DNA of 64,000 nucleotides from Nigrospora sphaerica (taxonomy: Eukaryota > Ascomycota > Sordariomycetes > Amphisphaeriales > Apiosporaceae): assembly GCA_018287875.1 (NCBI GenBank), contig JAGVVL010000001.1, positions 1,488,001 to 1,552,000 of the forward strand, in the 5' to 3' direction. Each line of letters opens with the position of its first letter. Positions within the stretch are counted from its first letter, which is position 1. The notes under the pieces were generated by a model. That model ran no database searches. It had not been told where the DNA came from and saw only the letters and a program-made list of their open reading frames with translations. Made by a program: the position numbers and the translations under genes. This document shows positions 32,737-43,147 of this stretch, piece by piece.

Positions 32737-33775
32737 ATGTCGGCCGCGCTGGAGAACATGAAGGTGCGTCCTTCTTCCCTGCCACACCAACACCATACAC
32801 CACCCACTCTCCGCATAAGGTCGCCGTCGCCTCCTTTCCCCCTTCCCCTTTCCCCCTTTAAAGCCCATTCGCATCTTCGCGAACTCGCCCACCATGCCCG
32901 TGGCCCTTCTGCCCCCCCTGGTCCCGCCCGCCAGGTTTCGGCGTGTGAAGTAAGGACGTGGCGCGACTGACGCCGCGTTGAGAGAGATGCAGACCGCCCT
33001 GGAGCCCGTCCGGTCGGCGCTCGAGCCGTTCCTCCTCGACCCGGCGAACCGCGACCTGTTGGCCATTGTCAAGGGCGCGCGCAACGGCGCCGTCTACGGC
33101 GCCAAGGTGCGCTTCCCCCACGCCCTCGTCATGGTCTTCCTCTTCCGCTCCGGCACCCTGCGCCAAAAGGTCGACCTCGTACTGCGCGCCACCCGCACCC
33201 ACGCCCGCAACCTAGCCAAGTTCGCCACCATTTACAAGACGACGTGCTACCTGTTGAAACGCTTTGGTACCACGCCGGGCAAGGAGGGTGAGTGTCTCCT
33301 CCCCTGACGTTTTTACCCCCGGCAGCATGGGCCTGGAGAAGAAGGGAGCAAAATCCGGGAGAAACTTCGACGCTGACACACGCGCGACCCGCATGCAGGC
33401 CCCTACGACCATCTTCTCGCGGGCCTGCTTGGCGGCTACCTCGTCTTCGGCGGGCGGTCGCCCAAGAGCGGCAAGATCTCGTCGGTCAACCAACAGATCG
33501 TCATCTACGTCTTTGCGCGCGTGGCCCTCGCCCTCGCTCACCTCGCCGTCAAGCCCGGCCACGGCCTCCCCGTCGTGTCGCGCGAGGGACCGTCGGCCAA
33601 GATCAGCCACTGCGCCTGGCCCGTCTTCGCCGCCACCTCGTGGGCCCTCGTCATGCACCTGTTCCGCCACCACCCCGAGGACCTGCAGTCCAGCATGCGC
33701 AACAGCATGACCTACATCTACAAGGACTCCGATCACTGGGACAGCCTGCGGAACTTTATTTGGCACAACAAATAA
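32737..33775 (+). CDS. pxmp4: Peroxisomal membrane protein PMP24/PXMP4 (Tim17 family)
   Basis: Exons 32737-32763, 32987-33287 and 33399-33775, 234 aa. The 27-nt first exon encodes MSAALENMK; donors are GTGCGT and GTGAGT, acceptors GAGAG and GCAG. The core ALEPFLLDPANRDLLAIVKGARNGAVYGAKVRFPHALVMVFLFRSGTLRQKVDLVLRATRTHARNLAKFATIYKT is diagnostic for PXMP4/PMP24. It is followed by LLAGLLGGYLVFGG, a Tim17-like glycine-rich membrane segment, and a C-terminal half with further hydrophobic helices (IVIYVFARVALALAHLAV; AWPVFAATSWALVMHLF) ending DSLRNFIWHNK. In the family this is an integral peroxisomal membrane protein delivered by Pex19; its molecular function is not established. Length is typical. 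The gene converges on the CAP59-type gene 210 bp away. Confidence 0.93.
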
Positions 33776-33985
33776 GCCCGGCGTGCAACAGCAGCTACTA
33801 CTTGTATCATACGGCGTTCTGGGTGAAGGGGGGTCTTACCGTTAACACGGCCATGGCTGTGGACGACCCACACGGTGGGACACGTTTTTGCATAGACGAA
33901 TGGAGCGAGCCACGTATAGGAAGACGGGACTTCGCGTGCTACTGATACAGGCAAGGTCTATTAAATCAGGGGTCTGCTTTTGGAT

Positions 33986-35293
33986 TTATAGGTGTTTCCA
34001 ACCATTGGACCACATAATTTGCATTTCGTTGATCAGGCAGGCCTCCCCGGGTTCGTACCGTTGTGACTCGCCGGCCGGCGTTTCGGCCATCCACGCCTCC
34101 AGCCTCTTGCGGACGACGCGGGTTTCGAGGCTCGACTGGACGGCCACGCGCCACGAGCTGGCGCGGTTCACCCACGCCCCGACCACAGTCCAGAAGGCGG
34201 TGGGGAAGTGATCCCGCTTGATCTTGTTGTAGGCGTCGACGCTGTAGCCTACCCGCACGTTCGGGTTGAGCCACACGCCTTTCTGCGCCGACAGGTAGTT
34301 GTCAGCATGGATGAGACAGCACTCGGAGCCTTCGAGGTGGTAGTCGGCGAGGCTGTCGGGGATGCCGCGGAACTGCAGGGGCTTGCTCGCGTAGAAGGGA
34401 GCGGCGTCAAAAACAACGATGCCGTTCCAACACGAGGCCACGCGGACGGGCTGGTTGCGCAGCGCCGACGCGCGCGACGTCGGCGACTGGAACCAGGGCC
34501 AGTATAGCGAAACCGTCTTCAGCCCGTAATCGTCCCGCAAGGCAAACGTGTCGTAGTACGTGGGCGGCGATTTGTAGTCCATGGAGCAGGCGGCTGCGTA
34601 TTCGCCGTCGCGCGTCTCGAACAGCGTCACAATGTCCTCGACCTAGACCCGAGCGTCAGTCGGCCTCCCTCACGGCCTCTACCTCCAGGCCGCGTCGATG
34701 GTACTTACGTCGAAGACCACGTCGTTGATCCACAGGACCTTGTCGAAGTGCTTGCCCTGGCGCTGGAGCTCCTTCAGGGGTGCCATGGCCTGGTTCCGCA
34801 CGCGCGAGAGGTAGGGAATCCGGCGCATCTCGAACTGGTCCTCGGCGGGGTTCCAGATCCAGCCCGGCGCCCGGGCGCCCGGCGGCGGGCGGGCGTCGAT
34901 CTCGTCGAGCTGCTCCCAGACCGTCATGCCGAGGCTGACGTGGTTGGAGACGCCGCGGGCGTCAAGGCCGGCCTTGAGCTCGAGCAGGGCATCCTTGGTG
35001 CCCTCCTGCGAGCCCGACTCGATGGCGGTGATGTGGACGTTGGGGGCGCCGAGGTAGTCGACGAGGGCGAGGACGGCGTCGTTCCAGGCCTCCCTCTGGA
35101 TCTGCTCCGTGTTCCGGTGCACCGAGGCGATGTAGACGGTGTCGTGGGCGGCGGCCCGGGGCTTCAGCGTGGCGCGGTGCGTGGCGGGCCGGCTGTGGAT
35201 GAGGCCGACGGCGTCGATGAGGAACAGGAAGAAGCCAAGGTAGAGGAGCGGTCGCAGGTAGGCGCGCCGGAAGCGCCTGTACGTGACGATCAT
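33986..35293 (-). CDS. CAP59/CMT1-family glycosyltransferase (type II membrane)
   Basis: Exons 35293-34709 and 34642-33986 (donor GTAAGT, acceptor TCTAG, phase 0), 413 aa. A single N-terminal signal-anchor (RPLLYLGFFLFLIDAVGLIHS, residues ~13-33) places the catalytic part in the Golgi/ER lumen. The domain matches the cryptococcal mannosyltransferase 1/CAP59 family: VYIASVHRNTEQIQREAWNDAVLALVDYLGAPNVHITAIESGSQEGTKDAL, IPYLSRVRNQAMAPL, the DxD-like HFDKVLWINDVVFDVEDIVTL spanning the intron, AACSMDYKSPPTYYDTFALRDD, and SECCLIHADN. The founding members make capsule or wall mannans in Cryptococcus; in ascomycetes a role in wall or secreted glycans is inferred. An upstream frame extends beyond the chosen ATG but has no ATG. 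Full length. Confidence 0.88.
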
Positions 35294-36891
35294 GGGGAGG
35301 AGGGAGGGGGAGGTAGGAGCACTTAGCTCGCGAGCGACAAGCAAATATGGGATGGGGATAGAGAGAACGACAGAGAGCGGCGGGCTATCGCATCGTGCAG
35401 CTGACGGGCCCTACGTCTCCTCCTTCGCCACGGTCGGGGTAAACCGGGCCCAATGCCAAGTGTAGGTTGCCGCGTTAACCCAATCGTGAATGCTCCATGG
35501 AAACGAAGCGACGGAGCAGAAGTAGATGAAGGGAGGGGGCTTCTTTCGAGTTCAGGGTTGGTTCAGGGGAGCGGCGGGCAATCACCATCCAGCTGGCATT
35601 TCTTGGCTGGCTTTCCCCAAATCCCAGCCGTAGCAATAAGGCTGTGGTGGGGATCTCATCCCCGACTCATACGGATGAACCGGGGCTTCTCCTTGTGGAG
35701 AGAGAAAGAGAGAAGGAAGGCAGAGCCGGCTGACCACACGGACACTGAACTTGGCCGGCGCAAGGGCGGCTTAGGCGGCGCAATGTAGCATAAAAGTGGC
35801 CACAGCTGAAGCCGCCTCGGACTTTATCCCGTCAGCCCCTGTGGACTGGAGGGAGGGCGTACCTTTCGGTGCCTGACACTGAAGCCATGCGAGATCCCAT
35901 GCGTCCCTACGTTCGGTTGGAGCCCATGCCGCTTTGGTGTCTCTTGCTGCAGGTGACCGTGTGGCTGCTGCCGCCCGCCTGGGGAACGTTCAATGGGCCG
36001 AGGCCCACAGGCGACGCTACCTAAGATTGCGGGCGTTACGGGACCCCTACTGGACACCGCAGTGCTGATCCGGGTAGGTATGTAGGTACTGACTGCCCCG
36101 AGCACCCTAACCCCCTGAAAGGTCATGTAGGTACATACATACATCTTTAGTCTCTCCAACAGAGCGACTCATCCGTATGAAGGCCCGGCATATCTGTCCC
36201 GCCGTCGGAAACCTGCGCGGCGGGCGGCAACTCGTTGCGCAGGGCACTTCTATGTCTTAAGGTTGCCCCCTTGCACAACAGGGGAACCCATGTAGTTTAG
36301 TAGGCGGGCGGCGGTATGGAAGCACGGGAGAAGCAACAGAAGCAGACTCCTTGCCGTCCAATTGATTCCGACTACCCGTCAATCCCGCGGCGCGAAAAGT
36401 CAAAAGCGGGCAAACCGTATCTCCATGGGTTCGGGTCCTGGGGGTGGTCCATACATGTGTTCAGATTACGGGAAAGTCCTCCAACATCAATGACATTGGA
36501 ACGTCCTCTGGTCCAGACGCCAATCAAATCATCTCCCATCCAGCGTCCAGGTAGACAAACTTTGCCATTTGAAGTTGGATGTATAGGTTCGATATACGGA
36601 CGGCAGTGAGGGGTGAAGGAGGTCGACCCCCTCGCTGGCGGGGTCCAAAGCAAACCAGCTTAACCGAAAGCTGGCCATGGTGCGATCGCTATGACGATGA
36701 TGTAACCCGATATGGACGCATAGCAACTGCTAATGCTGTAAGCAACGCCATACGACCGCCTACTACCCCGCCATCGCGTGCATGTGTGCTACCCGCCATC
36801 GCGCGCATGTGTGCTACACATCTAACTTTCTGCCTGATAGTTCTCCCTCCCTGACGCAACTAAGGACACCCACGCCGCACACCAACCAACA
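35294..36891. promoter_or_regulatory. Divergent intergenic region, 1.6 kb
   Basis: Between the glycosyltransferase (-) and the methyltransferase (+). Contains TAGGTA-type words around 36070-36145 and no supported gene. Confidence 0.4.
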
Positions 36892-37958
36892 ATGTCTCAC
36901 CAACTGCCTTTGGCTGCGGCCCAGGGCTTCCAAGATGCATCGGCTTACGATGCTCATCGCCCATCCTACTCGCCCACGGCAGTAGAAAAGTTCCTGGCCA
37001 ACCTCAACGTCACGGGTCAGCCCGACATGAGGATCGTGGAGTTGGCCGCCGGAACAGGCAAATTTACCGAGCTGCTGGCACAGCGGCCGGAACGCTTCCT
37101 CGTCAAGGCCGTCGAACCCCACGCCGGCATGCGTCAAAAACTGGTGGAAAAGGACCTGCCGGCAGTAGAGGTCGTAGACGGCACCGCTGAGAAGATGCCC
37201 GTCGGCGATGAATGGGGGGATGCCTGTATTGCTGCACAGGCCTTCCACTGGTGAGCTGCCCATGGGACCCAAGGATGCCTTGTGCAAGAAGGATGCTACG
37301 CATGCTTACTGGTTCCGCTCTAGGTTTGCTACGCCCGAGTCTCTGAGAGAAATCCATCGGGTGCTGCGACAGGGGGCGGTTTTCGGTATGATCTGGAACA
37401 TCGAAGACTGTAAGTCGACATTTGCTGCTGGGAGAGACATCTGGTACCATGTCTAACGTTCTCCAAAGACAACAAACCGAGCAGCTGGGATGCGACAACC
37501 AAATGGGAGCAGAAGCTCAACGATCTTACATGGTCACTAGACGACGGGCTGCCCCGGTTTCGACACCAGGTAAGCACCAACCCGCCTCCTGCCTCCGCTT
37601 TGTAGTCCAAGCACGCTGTTTTGCCTGACACCACCACAAGAAATGGAAGGACGCCTTCGAGAAGCAGCTGCCCGGGTCCCCTTTTCAAGCCATCAAAAAC
37701 ACCCTTGCAAATGAATTGCCGGACTTTTCCCTACCCATAGGGGAAGAGACGGAGAAATGGACCATCTGGCTCAGTCACGACGCCCTGTGGTCGCGTTACA
37801 ATACCCTGAGCCAGGTCTCCGTGCTGAAGGGCCAGCAGAGGGATGAGTTTGTGAAGCGCTTCGAAGAGGTGCTCCGAGGCGACGACGTCGAAAGGAACGA
37901 AAGGGGCGAGATCGCGGTGCATGGAGTGACTTATTTCGCATGGACAGACAGGCTGTAG
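36892..37958 (+). CDS. SAM-dependent methyltransferase (Methyltransf_11 type)
   Basis: Four exons, 36892-37250, 37324-37409, 37469-37569 and 37641-37958, 287 aa; donors GTGAGC, GTAAGT and GTAAGC with consistent phases. Class I Rossmann motifs are clear: motif I IVELAAGTGKFTELL (residues ~47-61), an acidic ribose-binding end of strand 2 (KAVEPHAGMRQKLVEK), motif with VVDGTAEKMPVGDEWGDACIAAQAFHWF, and PESLREIHRVLRQGAVFGMIWNIED, with the C-terminal half (FAWTDRL end) giving the substrate cap. The arrangement resembles fungal small-molecule methyltransferases of the Crg1/Tmt1-like group (for example trans-aconitate methyltransferase), but substrate cannot be inferred. Cytosolic, no targeting signal. 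It converges on LSm6 195 bp downstream. Confidence 0.85.
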
Positions 37959-38152
37959 ATAGAAGAGGAAGACAGCTGGTGTCCACACGCGTTTAGGACA
38001 GTGGAAAGTAGACAAGACGGTCCCGGTACGTTTGGTTGACTGGTATTGGTATATCAACACAAACAGGGCCGCTCGCGCCCAGGGCGTCTTTGCCCACTGG
38101 GCCCGACGCAACCGCCCAGCGTTACCAGGAGACCAACGGCACATGCCGGCCT

Positions 38153-38527
38153 TTAATCAGCGGAAATGTACATAACTAGGACCAAAATTAGCCATAGGGC
38201 ACGTGACAAAAGCCTCGGGGGGCGTTCTCACCGTTGTTGCCTCGGATGAAGGCATCGCCGTAGGCCCTCCGCTTGACGCCGTTGACAAACTCCTCCGTCT
38301 TTTCCAGGGCGATGTTCATGTAGCCGTCGACGTTTTGCAGCTCACCTGGACGCCCGCGTCAGTCTACGTACCATGCCAGCAGCGGTGCGCCCGGAACAGG
38401 CGGTCGGCCACGCACCCTTGTACACGACACCCGAGTTGAGCTTCACGGTGACTGGGTTACCGATAATCTCGGACAGAAAGCCCGAAGGGTCCTTGCCGTC
38501 GCCCTGGGTGACCGTGCCGTTCTCCAT
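38153..38527 (-). CDS. lsm6: U6 snRNA-associated Sm-like protein LSm6
   Basis: Exons 38527-38416, 38345-38232 and 38175-38153 give 82 aa; donors GTGCGT and GTGAGA, phase 1 at both junctions. The last exon is only 23 nt (VMYISAD and stop). Sm1 motif: FLSEIIGNPVTVKLNSGVVYKGELQNVDGYMNIALEKTEE; Sm2 motif: AFIRGNNVMYIS. This pairing is LSm6. In the family it forms part of the LSm1-7 ring (cytoplasmic mRNA decapping) and the LSm2-8 ring (U6 snRNA stability, nucleus). Length matches orthologues (about 75-85 aa). Simple ORF scans catch only the first exon. The start is immediately preceded by a TG microsatellite in the 5' flank. The gene is divergent with the Rad60-type gene. Confidence 0.93.
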
Positions 38528-39140
38528 GGTCGCTTGTTTTTGTGTGTGTGTGTGTGTGTGGGCGGATGGGGGAATGGGTGTTGCTGGGACTGGGCACGAA
38601 CGGAAGGGGGAGGGGCCTTCGCTGGATCCGGCGGTTGGTGGTTCAGGTTGGGTTGGATGGGAATGAGATTCTTGAGGCTCATGAGCGATCGCGTCGGGCG
38701 CCCCACCGACGCAACCACAGACCTAGCGCCACACCCTCTTCCACTTCCAATGGCAGCTGAATAAAGAAGTCGACGTACCTGGAAGCAAGGCTCGGCACGT
38801 CCCAACAAAGGCAGCGCAGTCGTTGACTTGGAGGCGGGGTCGACGATCGCTAGTCCCGCCCGCGCCTGCATCCCTGCCCGCCCATGTATTTCACGTTAAG
38901 GGCTTCGCGAACTCGGCAAGACCTACACTGTATTATGTTTGTTGACAACCCTCGCCCCATTGCAGCTTTGAGGTCGGCTCGACACCGCCGGTTCTTCCTC
39001 GCCCGCATGCGAACGCCGTAATCTAGTAATCTATCCCCGTTTCCCCCACAACACCTGCGCTGCCTCTACGCGCTATTTTATCTCCGTCGGTAGCCCATCT
39101 CGCCGGTGCATCCGCCCCGCGACAGCTTCCCATCTCCGCC
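38528..39140. promoter_or_regulatory. Shared divergent promoter of LSm6 and the Rad60-type gene
   Basis: 613 bp between two start codons pointing away from each other, including the (TG)10 tract. No other gene seen. Confidence 0.55.
38541..38560 (+). repeat. (TG)10 dinucleotide microsatellite
   Basis: Perfect TG repeat, 13 nt upstream of the LSm6 start codon (read as CA on its sense strand), hence in its 5' UTR or core promoter. Confidence 0.9.
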
Positions 39141-40685
39141 ATGTCGACCGTGGGCGGCACGCCCGCCACCGCGTCAAAGGCGGCGCGCAAACTCCCCTTC
39201 AAGAGGACCGTCAAGCGCAAGTCGGTCGATGTTACCGAACCGGGCTCCGCTTCCAAGAAGGACGATGACGATGTACTCAGCCTGTTCAAGCGATCGGGCG
39301 ATTTCTTCGAAGAACAGCAGCGCCTGTCTACTGAGAAAAGCGACAACCCCCCCAAAAGGCACAGGCCGAGCTCGCCCGAAGATGGCGATGACAACAATTC
39401 CAACGACGAAGCGACGTATAGCATACAAGCCGAGGCACAACTCGCTCTGGAGTCCTCCCAGTCGCGTCCACGTTCTTCGTCCGAAAAAAAACACGAGGAT
39501 GCCGAGCAACACGAATCGAAGCGCGCATGTGTCGAGCTATCGGGGGGCGACAGCGACGAGGGCAACTACCCGCAGGGATCGCACGCCGCGCGTCGTAACT
39601 CCTCAGCGCTAAAATACCCTTCCACGAGCAGACAGAGATCTCCGGCAAAAGCCCACGCCTCGCCGCGGAGGCGATCGGCAGCTCCAAAGGCGAGCCCCGA
39701 GGCCATCTCGCTCGTCGATAGCGATGACGACGACGACGCCATGGCCCCCGCCTTCTCTTCGCCCCGTCAGAGCTCTCGAGGCGGCAAGGGTTTTCTGCGG
39801 GCAGAAATGGCCGGCGAAGAGGGCCGTGCGAGACGCGGCCCCGTCGATTCCGACTCGGAACTGGAGGAGGTTGCGCAGCCTTCGTCCAATGACGACGAGC
39901 TCGACGACATGACCCGCAGGTTCGTCCGCGAGGCCCGCGAGCGCATGGAGAAGGAAAAGGCCGCCCGCCTGGCCCGGGAGGCCAACCCTGGAGCCCCGGC
40001 AGCCGAGGTGGACGCCCAAGCCACCATCATGATCGAGTCGCATGTACCAAACACCCGACACCTGACGACGAGAGTCAAACTTTCCCAGCAAATGAAGCTT
40101 GTCAAGTCGTCCTGGGTCTTGTACAACATCCAAAAGAAAGCGCCCTGGGGCCCCGAGGCACTGGAAGTCGTCTTCTTCACCTGGAAGGGCCGCAAGATCT
40201 ACCCCCACACGACGCTGGCTAGCTTGGGCATCAAGCCGGACAACAAGGGCAAATTCTGCTCAAAATGGGAGGCCAACAAGAGCGGCTTTGTCGGCTGGGA
40301 CAAGGTCCACTTCGAGGCCTGGACGCAGGACTTGTTTGAGGATGCCGAGCGTGAGAAGGAGCGCGAGCGCAAACGGCAGCTCGGCGAGCTCGACGACGAC
40401 GCCTCGGACCCGGAGCCCGCGTCGCCCGCCGCCGAGGCCGAGGCCGCGCCGTCCGAGACCAAGATCCGCCTCATCTGCAAGTCCCGGAACCACGGCACCC
40501 AGAACATGACGGTGCCGGCCCGCGTGACCATGTCGTCTGTCGCCACGGCTTTCCGCCGCATGAAACACATACCGGACAACAAGAAGATCGAGATTCACTT
40601 TGACGGCGAGGCCCTCGAGCCCTCGTCGACGCTGGAAGACGCCGAGATCGAGGATGAGGACTGCGTCGAGGTCCATATCATTTAG
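39141..40685 (+). CDS. rad60: Rad60/Esc2/NIP45-type SUMO-like domain protein
   Basis: Single exon, 514 aa. The N-terminal ~250 residues are charged and disordered (RKLPFKRTVKRKS, acidic/Ser patches such as ISLVDSDDDDDAM and GPVDSDSELEEV; the hydrophobic-acidic ISLVDSDDDD looks like a SUMO-interacting motif). A basic/acidic helix (MTRRFVREARERMEKEKAARLARE) follows. SUMO-like domain 1 is at ~293-395 (ATIMIESHVPNTRHLTTRVKLSQQMKLVKSSWVLYN...VHFEAWTQDLF), and SUMO-like domain 2 is at ~441-514 (KIRLICKSRNHGTQNMTVPARVTMSSVATAFRRMKHIPDNKKIEIHFDGEALEPSSTLEDAEIEDEDCVEVHII), the Rad60-SLD. These proteins act with Ubc9, Smc5/6 and STUbL in genome stability. Like other members it lacks the C-terminal diglycine needed for conjugation. 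Start: first ATG, no competing upstream one in frame. Confidence 0.88.
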   Translation: MSTVGGTPATASKAARKLPFKRTVKRKSVDVTEPGSASKKDDDDVLSLFKRSGDFFEEQQRLSTEKSDNPPKRHRPSSPEDGDDNNSNDEATYSIQAEAQLALESSQSRPRSSSEKKHEDAEQHESKRACVELSGGDSDEGNYPQGSHAARRNSSALKYPSTSRQRSPAKAHASPRRRSAAPKASPEAISLVDSDDDDDAMAPAFSSPRQSSRGGKGFLRAEMAGEEGRARRGPVDSDSELEEVAQPSSNDDELDDMTRRFVREARERMEKEKAARLAREANPGAPAAEVDAQATIMIESHVPNTRHLTTRVKLSQQMKLVKSSWVLYNIQKKAPWGPEALEVVFFTWKGRKIYPHTTLASLGIKPDNKGKFCSKWEANKSGFVGWDKVHFEAWTQDLFEDAEREKERERKRQLGELDDDASDPEPASPAAEAEAAPSETKIRLICKSRNHGTQNMTVPARVTMSSVATAFRRMKHIPDNKKIEIHFDGEALEPSSTLEDAEIEDEDCVEVHII

Positions 40686-41051
40686 TCCCCCTTGTGGAAA
40701 GGTTTGGATGACGGAATGGCTCTGGTTTTTTTTATTCTATTTTTTTTATTTATTATTGTTTGCAGGGCTCTGGCGTACGACTTGCGCCGTGGAAAAAGCA
40801 CCTGCACAGTTGGGTATGCCAGTGCCGTGTGCGGCCTTTGAATGATACCCCCTTACTTTTTGGTACGCAAGGAACAAAATGTCGATTTTTTTGTCCGCGA
40901 GATAGCTTCATCTCGCATCTATGAAAGCTGATCCGCTCAACTCCGTGACCCCTGAACGCCGTCCCATGATCATACCCACCCTATATGTGAACGACAGAAG
41001 ATGCATCATGTCTAGTGTCCTCTCTTCCCCCCCAGATCTACCGTAGCAAGC
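40686..41051. other. Convergent 3' region of Rad60-type gene and Pno1
   Basis: 366 bp, with a T/A-rich tract at about 40724-40760 (TTTTTTTATTCTATTTTTTT) likely belonging to the 3' UTR of the plus-strand gene. No gene. Confidence 0.5.
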
Positions 41052-42289
41052 CTAGAACCTTTCCTTCATTCGCGACGCAACGGTCCGCAATCCGTTGTAC
41101 ACCTTGCCGGGCTGCTTGCCCAGAATCTGGATGGGTCGTTAGTAACCAGGAAATGAGAGCCAGTATGAGGCGAATAATGCATACCAGAGACACTACAGCT
41201 TCTTGTGCGATACGAATCTGTTTGATATGGGGCGTCAGTCCAGCACTTCTCTCCCGTGCGAGGCCTTCATCGGCTCGGCGACTCACGTTCTTGAAACCGC
41301 CCAGGATGTGGATTTTGGAGTCGGCCAGGACGATGCGCGTCTTGCTGGCGTTCTCGATGGCGAACTTGGTCTTGCCGTCCTTGCCGGCGATGCGGCCGAT
41401 GGCGCGGGCCTTGTGGTCGCCCTCGAGCGTCTTAACGTCTTTCACCTCGAACGTCTGCACGTAGAGGTCGTCCATGCGGAGCAGGGCGATGGCATCGTCG
41501 ATATCGAAGCCCAGCGCGAAGGCCCTGGCCGGCGGGGGAAAAAAGAGTCGTCAGTCGGGGGAGGGTTTCTTTTCTTTTCTTCTTCTTCCCCCATGCCGGG
41601 GAAGAAAAGGGCGAAAACTCACTTGACGAAATCCTCGCCCTTCTGCAGCGCGCCCGTCTCGGTCGTGTTCTTGCTCGACCGCAGCTCGACCGACTTGGTC
41701 TTGACGTTCATGCGCACCGCAATGCGCAGGTGCTCAACTAGCGGCGGGTAGATCTTGGACCACTCCTGCGCGTGGGGTGAGAGTTTGTCAGTTTCCATTG
41801 CCCGCCAGGGAGTGATTGATCGGTGGCCATGTGCGCTAGAGGAAGGAGGAGGGGGCTACCGACCTGCTTCAGAGGCGACATGCGGTGAGGCGGGATAGGA
41901 ACTCTGAGTGGGTGGTTGTCGAGTCAGCCAGAGCGCACGACATAAGTGACGGCGGAGCGGCGGCCCACGGGTGGGCGGCCCGGATGGTGCTCGCCCGCGG
42001 TGCCGCCTCCTCACCCGCCGAGGGGGCTTCGGTGTGCCTTTTCTTACTTCCTCGTCTCGATGCGCACGGCGGGGCCGGCGTCCTTGGCCGGCGCAAAGTG
42101 CGGCCGCGACTCCTCGTCGATCTCCATGCCGCCGGCCGCTGAGGGCGGGGGCTGCAGCGGTGTGTCCAAGCTGTTCATGGCCGTCACATCCAGCAGGACG
42201 TCATTCTCGTCCAGGTCGGCTTCGGCGACGGGGACCTCGGCGGCCGGCTCGTCGGCGGGCTTCTTGAGAAGCGCGGTCGGGGCAGGCAT
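41052..42289 (-). CDS. pno1: Pno1/Dim2 KH-domain 40S ribosome assembly factor
   Basis: Six exons, 42289-42048, 41903-41864, 41765-41623, 41524-41287, 41217-41185 and 41126-41052, 256 aa; all junctions keep frame (donors GTAAGA, GTCGGT, GTGAGT, GTGAGT, GTATGC). The disordered acidic N-terminus is followed by [175 protein letters not shown], which is Pno1/Dim2 along its whole length, with the degenerate and the canonical KH domains ([11 protein letters not shown] being the GxxG-type loop). It escorts Dim1 and Nob1 during late pre-40S maturation, nucleolus to cytoplasm. Exon number is high for this window but conserved residues run across every junction. Confidence 0.95.
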
Positions 42290-43147
42290 CGTGATGGCGG
42301 TCGGAAGTTGCGATCGATCGGCTCGGTGTTGTTCTGAGGAGAGGCAACGTGGTAGTGGATGGCCCGTGATGGTGCTATACGAGACCCGTATCGGTGTGCT
42401 TTGCCAGTATAAGGGTATGTATGGTATATCTACACTCCGACCGCCACGACTGGAAATGGATTATTTTTTTTTTGGTCGAGAATGCGGCGGGCAGGGTGGG
42501 TGGGGTAAGTGGTTCTCGCTGCACGGCACGCCAATGGTCATCTCATATGCATCTTTTTGGGGATGCATATGGGGCGTTAAGGCTTATCGCCGTCCTATCG
42601 ATACCACTGAACACTGGGACATGCAGGCCGTGTGAGCCCGAGCTTTGCGACGCGGGATAGAGGGAAATTGAGAAGCCCTTATTACATCAGCTCAAAGGCC
42701 CTCGTTGCCCGGTAAGCCACCCGTTCAGTGCCTAAGAGCCTAGTAGAGGCAGAAAAAAGAGGGCCAAGCCTCTCTGCAGGGATCATGGCGTAGTGCAAAA
42801 ATTGATCAGCGTCGAAAGAGGTGCCATGCATTTCCGTCCCGAAAGCCGGATAGCGTACCACGAAGACCAATGACGAGTTTTTGTCGCCCTCATAGATGCA
42901 AATCCATGTCATTACTTTTCCCCCCCACCACGTTCAACACGCCCGTCCGTCGCTTGGTACCAGGTAACGCGAGTGTCTAGATACAACCGAGACGCCCGCC
43001 CGCCGTCTTGACGCCAGGGCCCTCCAGTGACTCTTTGGTCGCGTAAAGGTGCTCGTGCTCGTGCTCTCGGCGACGACCCTACCTGCCGACATCTTTCTCA
43101 GCGTCTCCCAGAACCTCCGCTTCGCTCTTTCAGTCATGACACGATGA
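42290..43147. promoter_or_regulatory. Divergent region between Pno1 and the MDM31/32 gene
   Basis: 0.86 kb holding two promoters. A T9 run lies at about 42464. No gene supported. Confidence 0.45.
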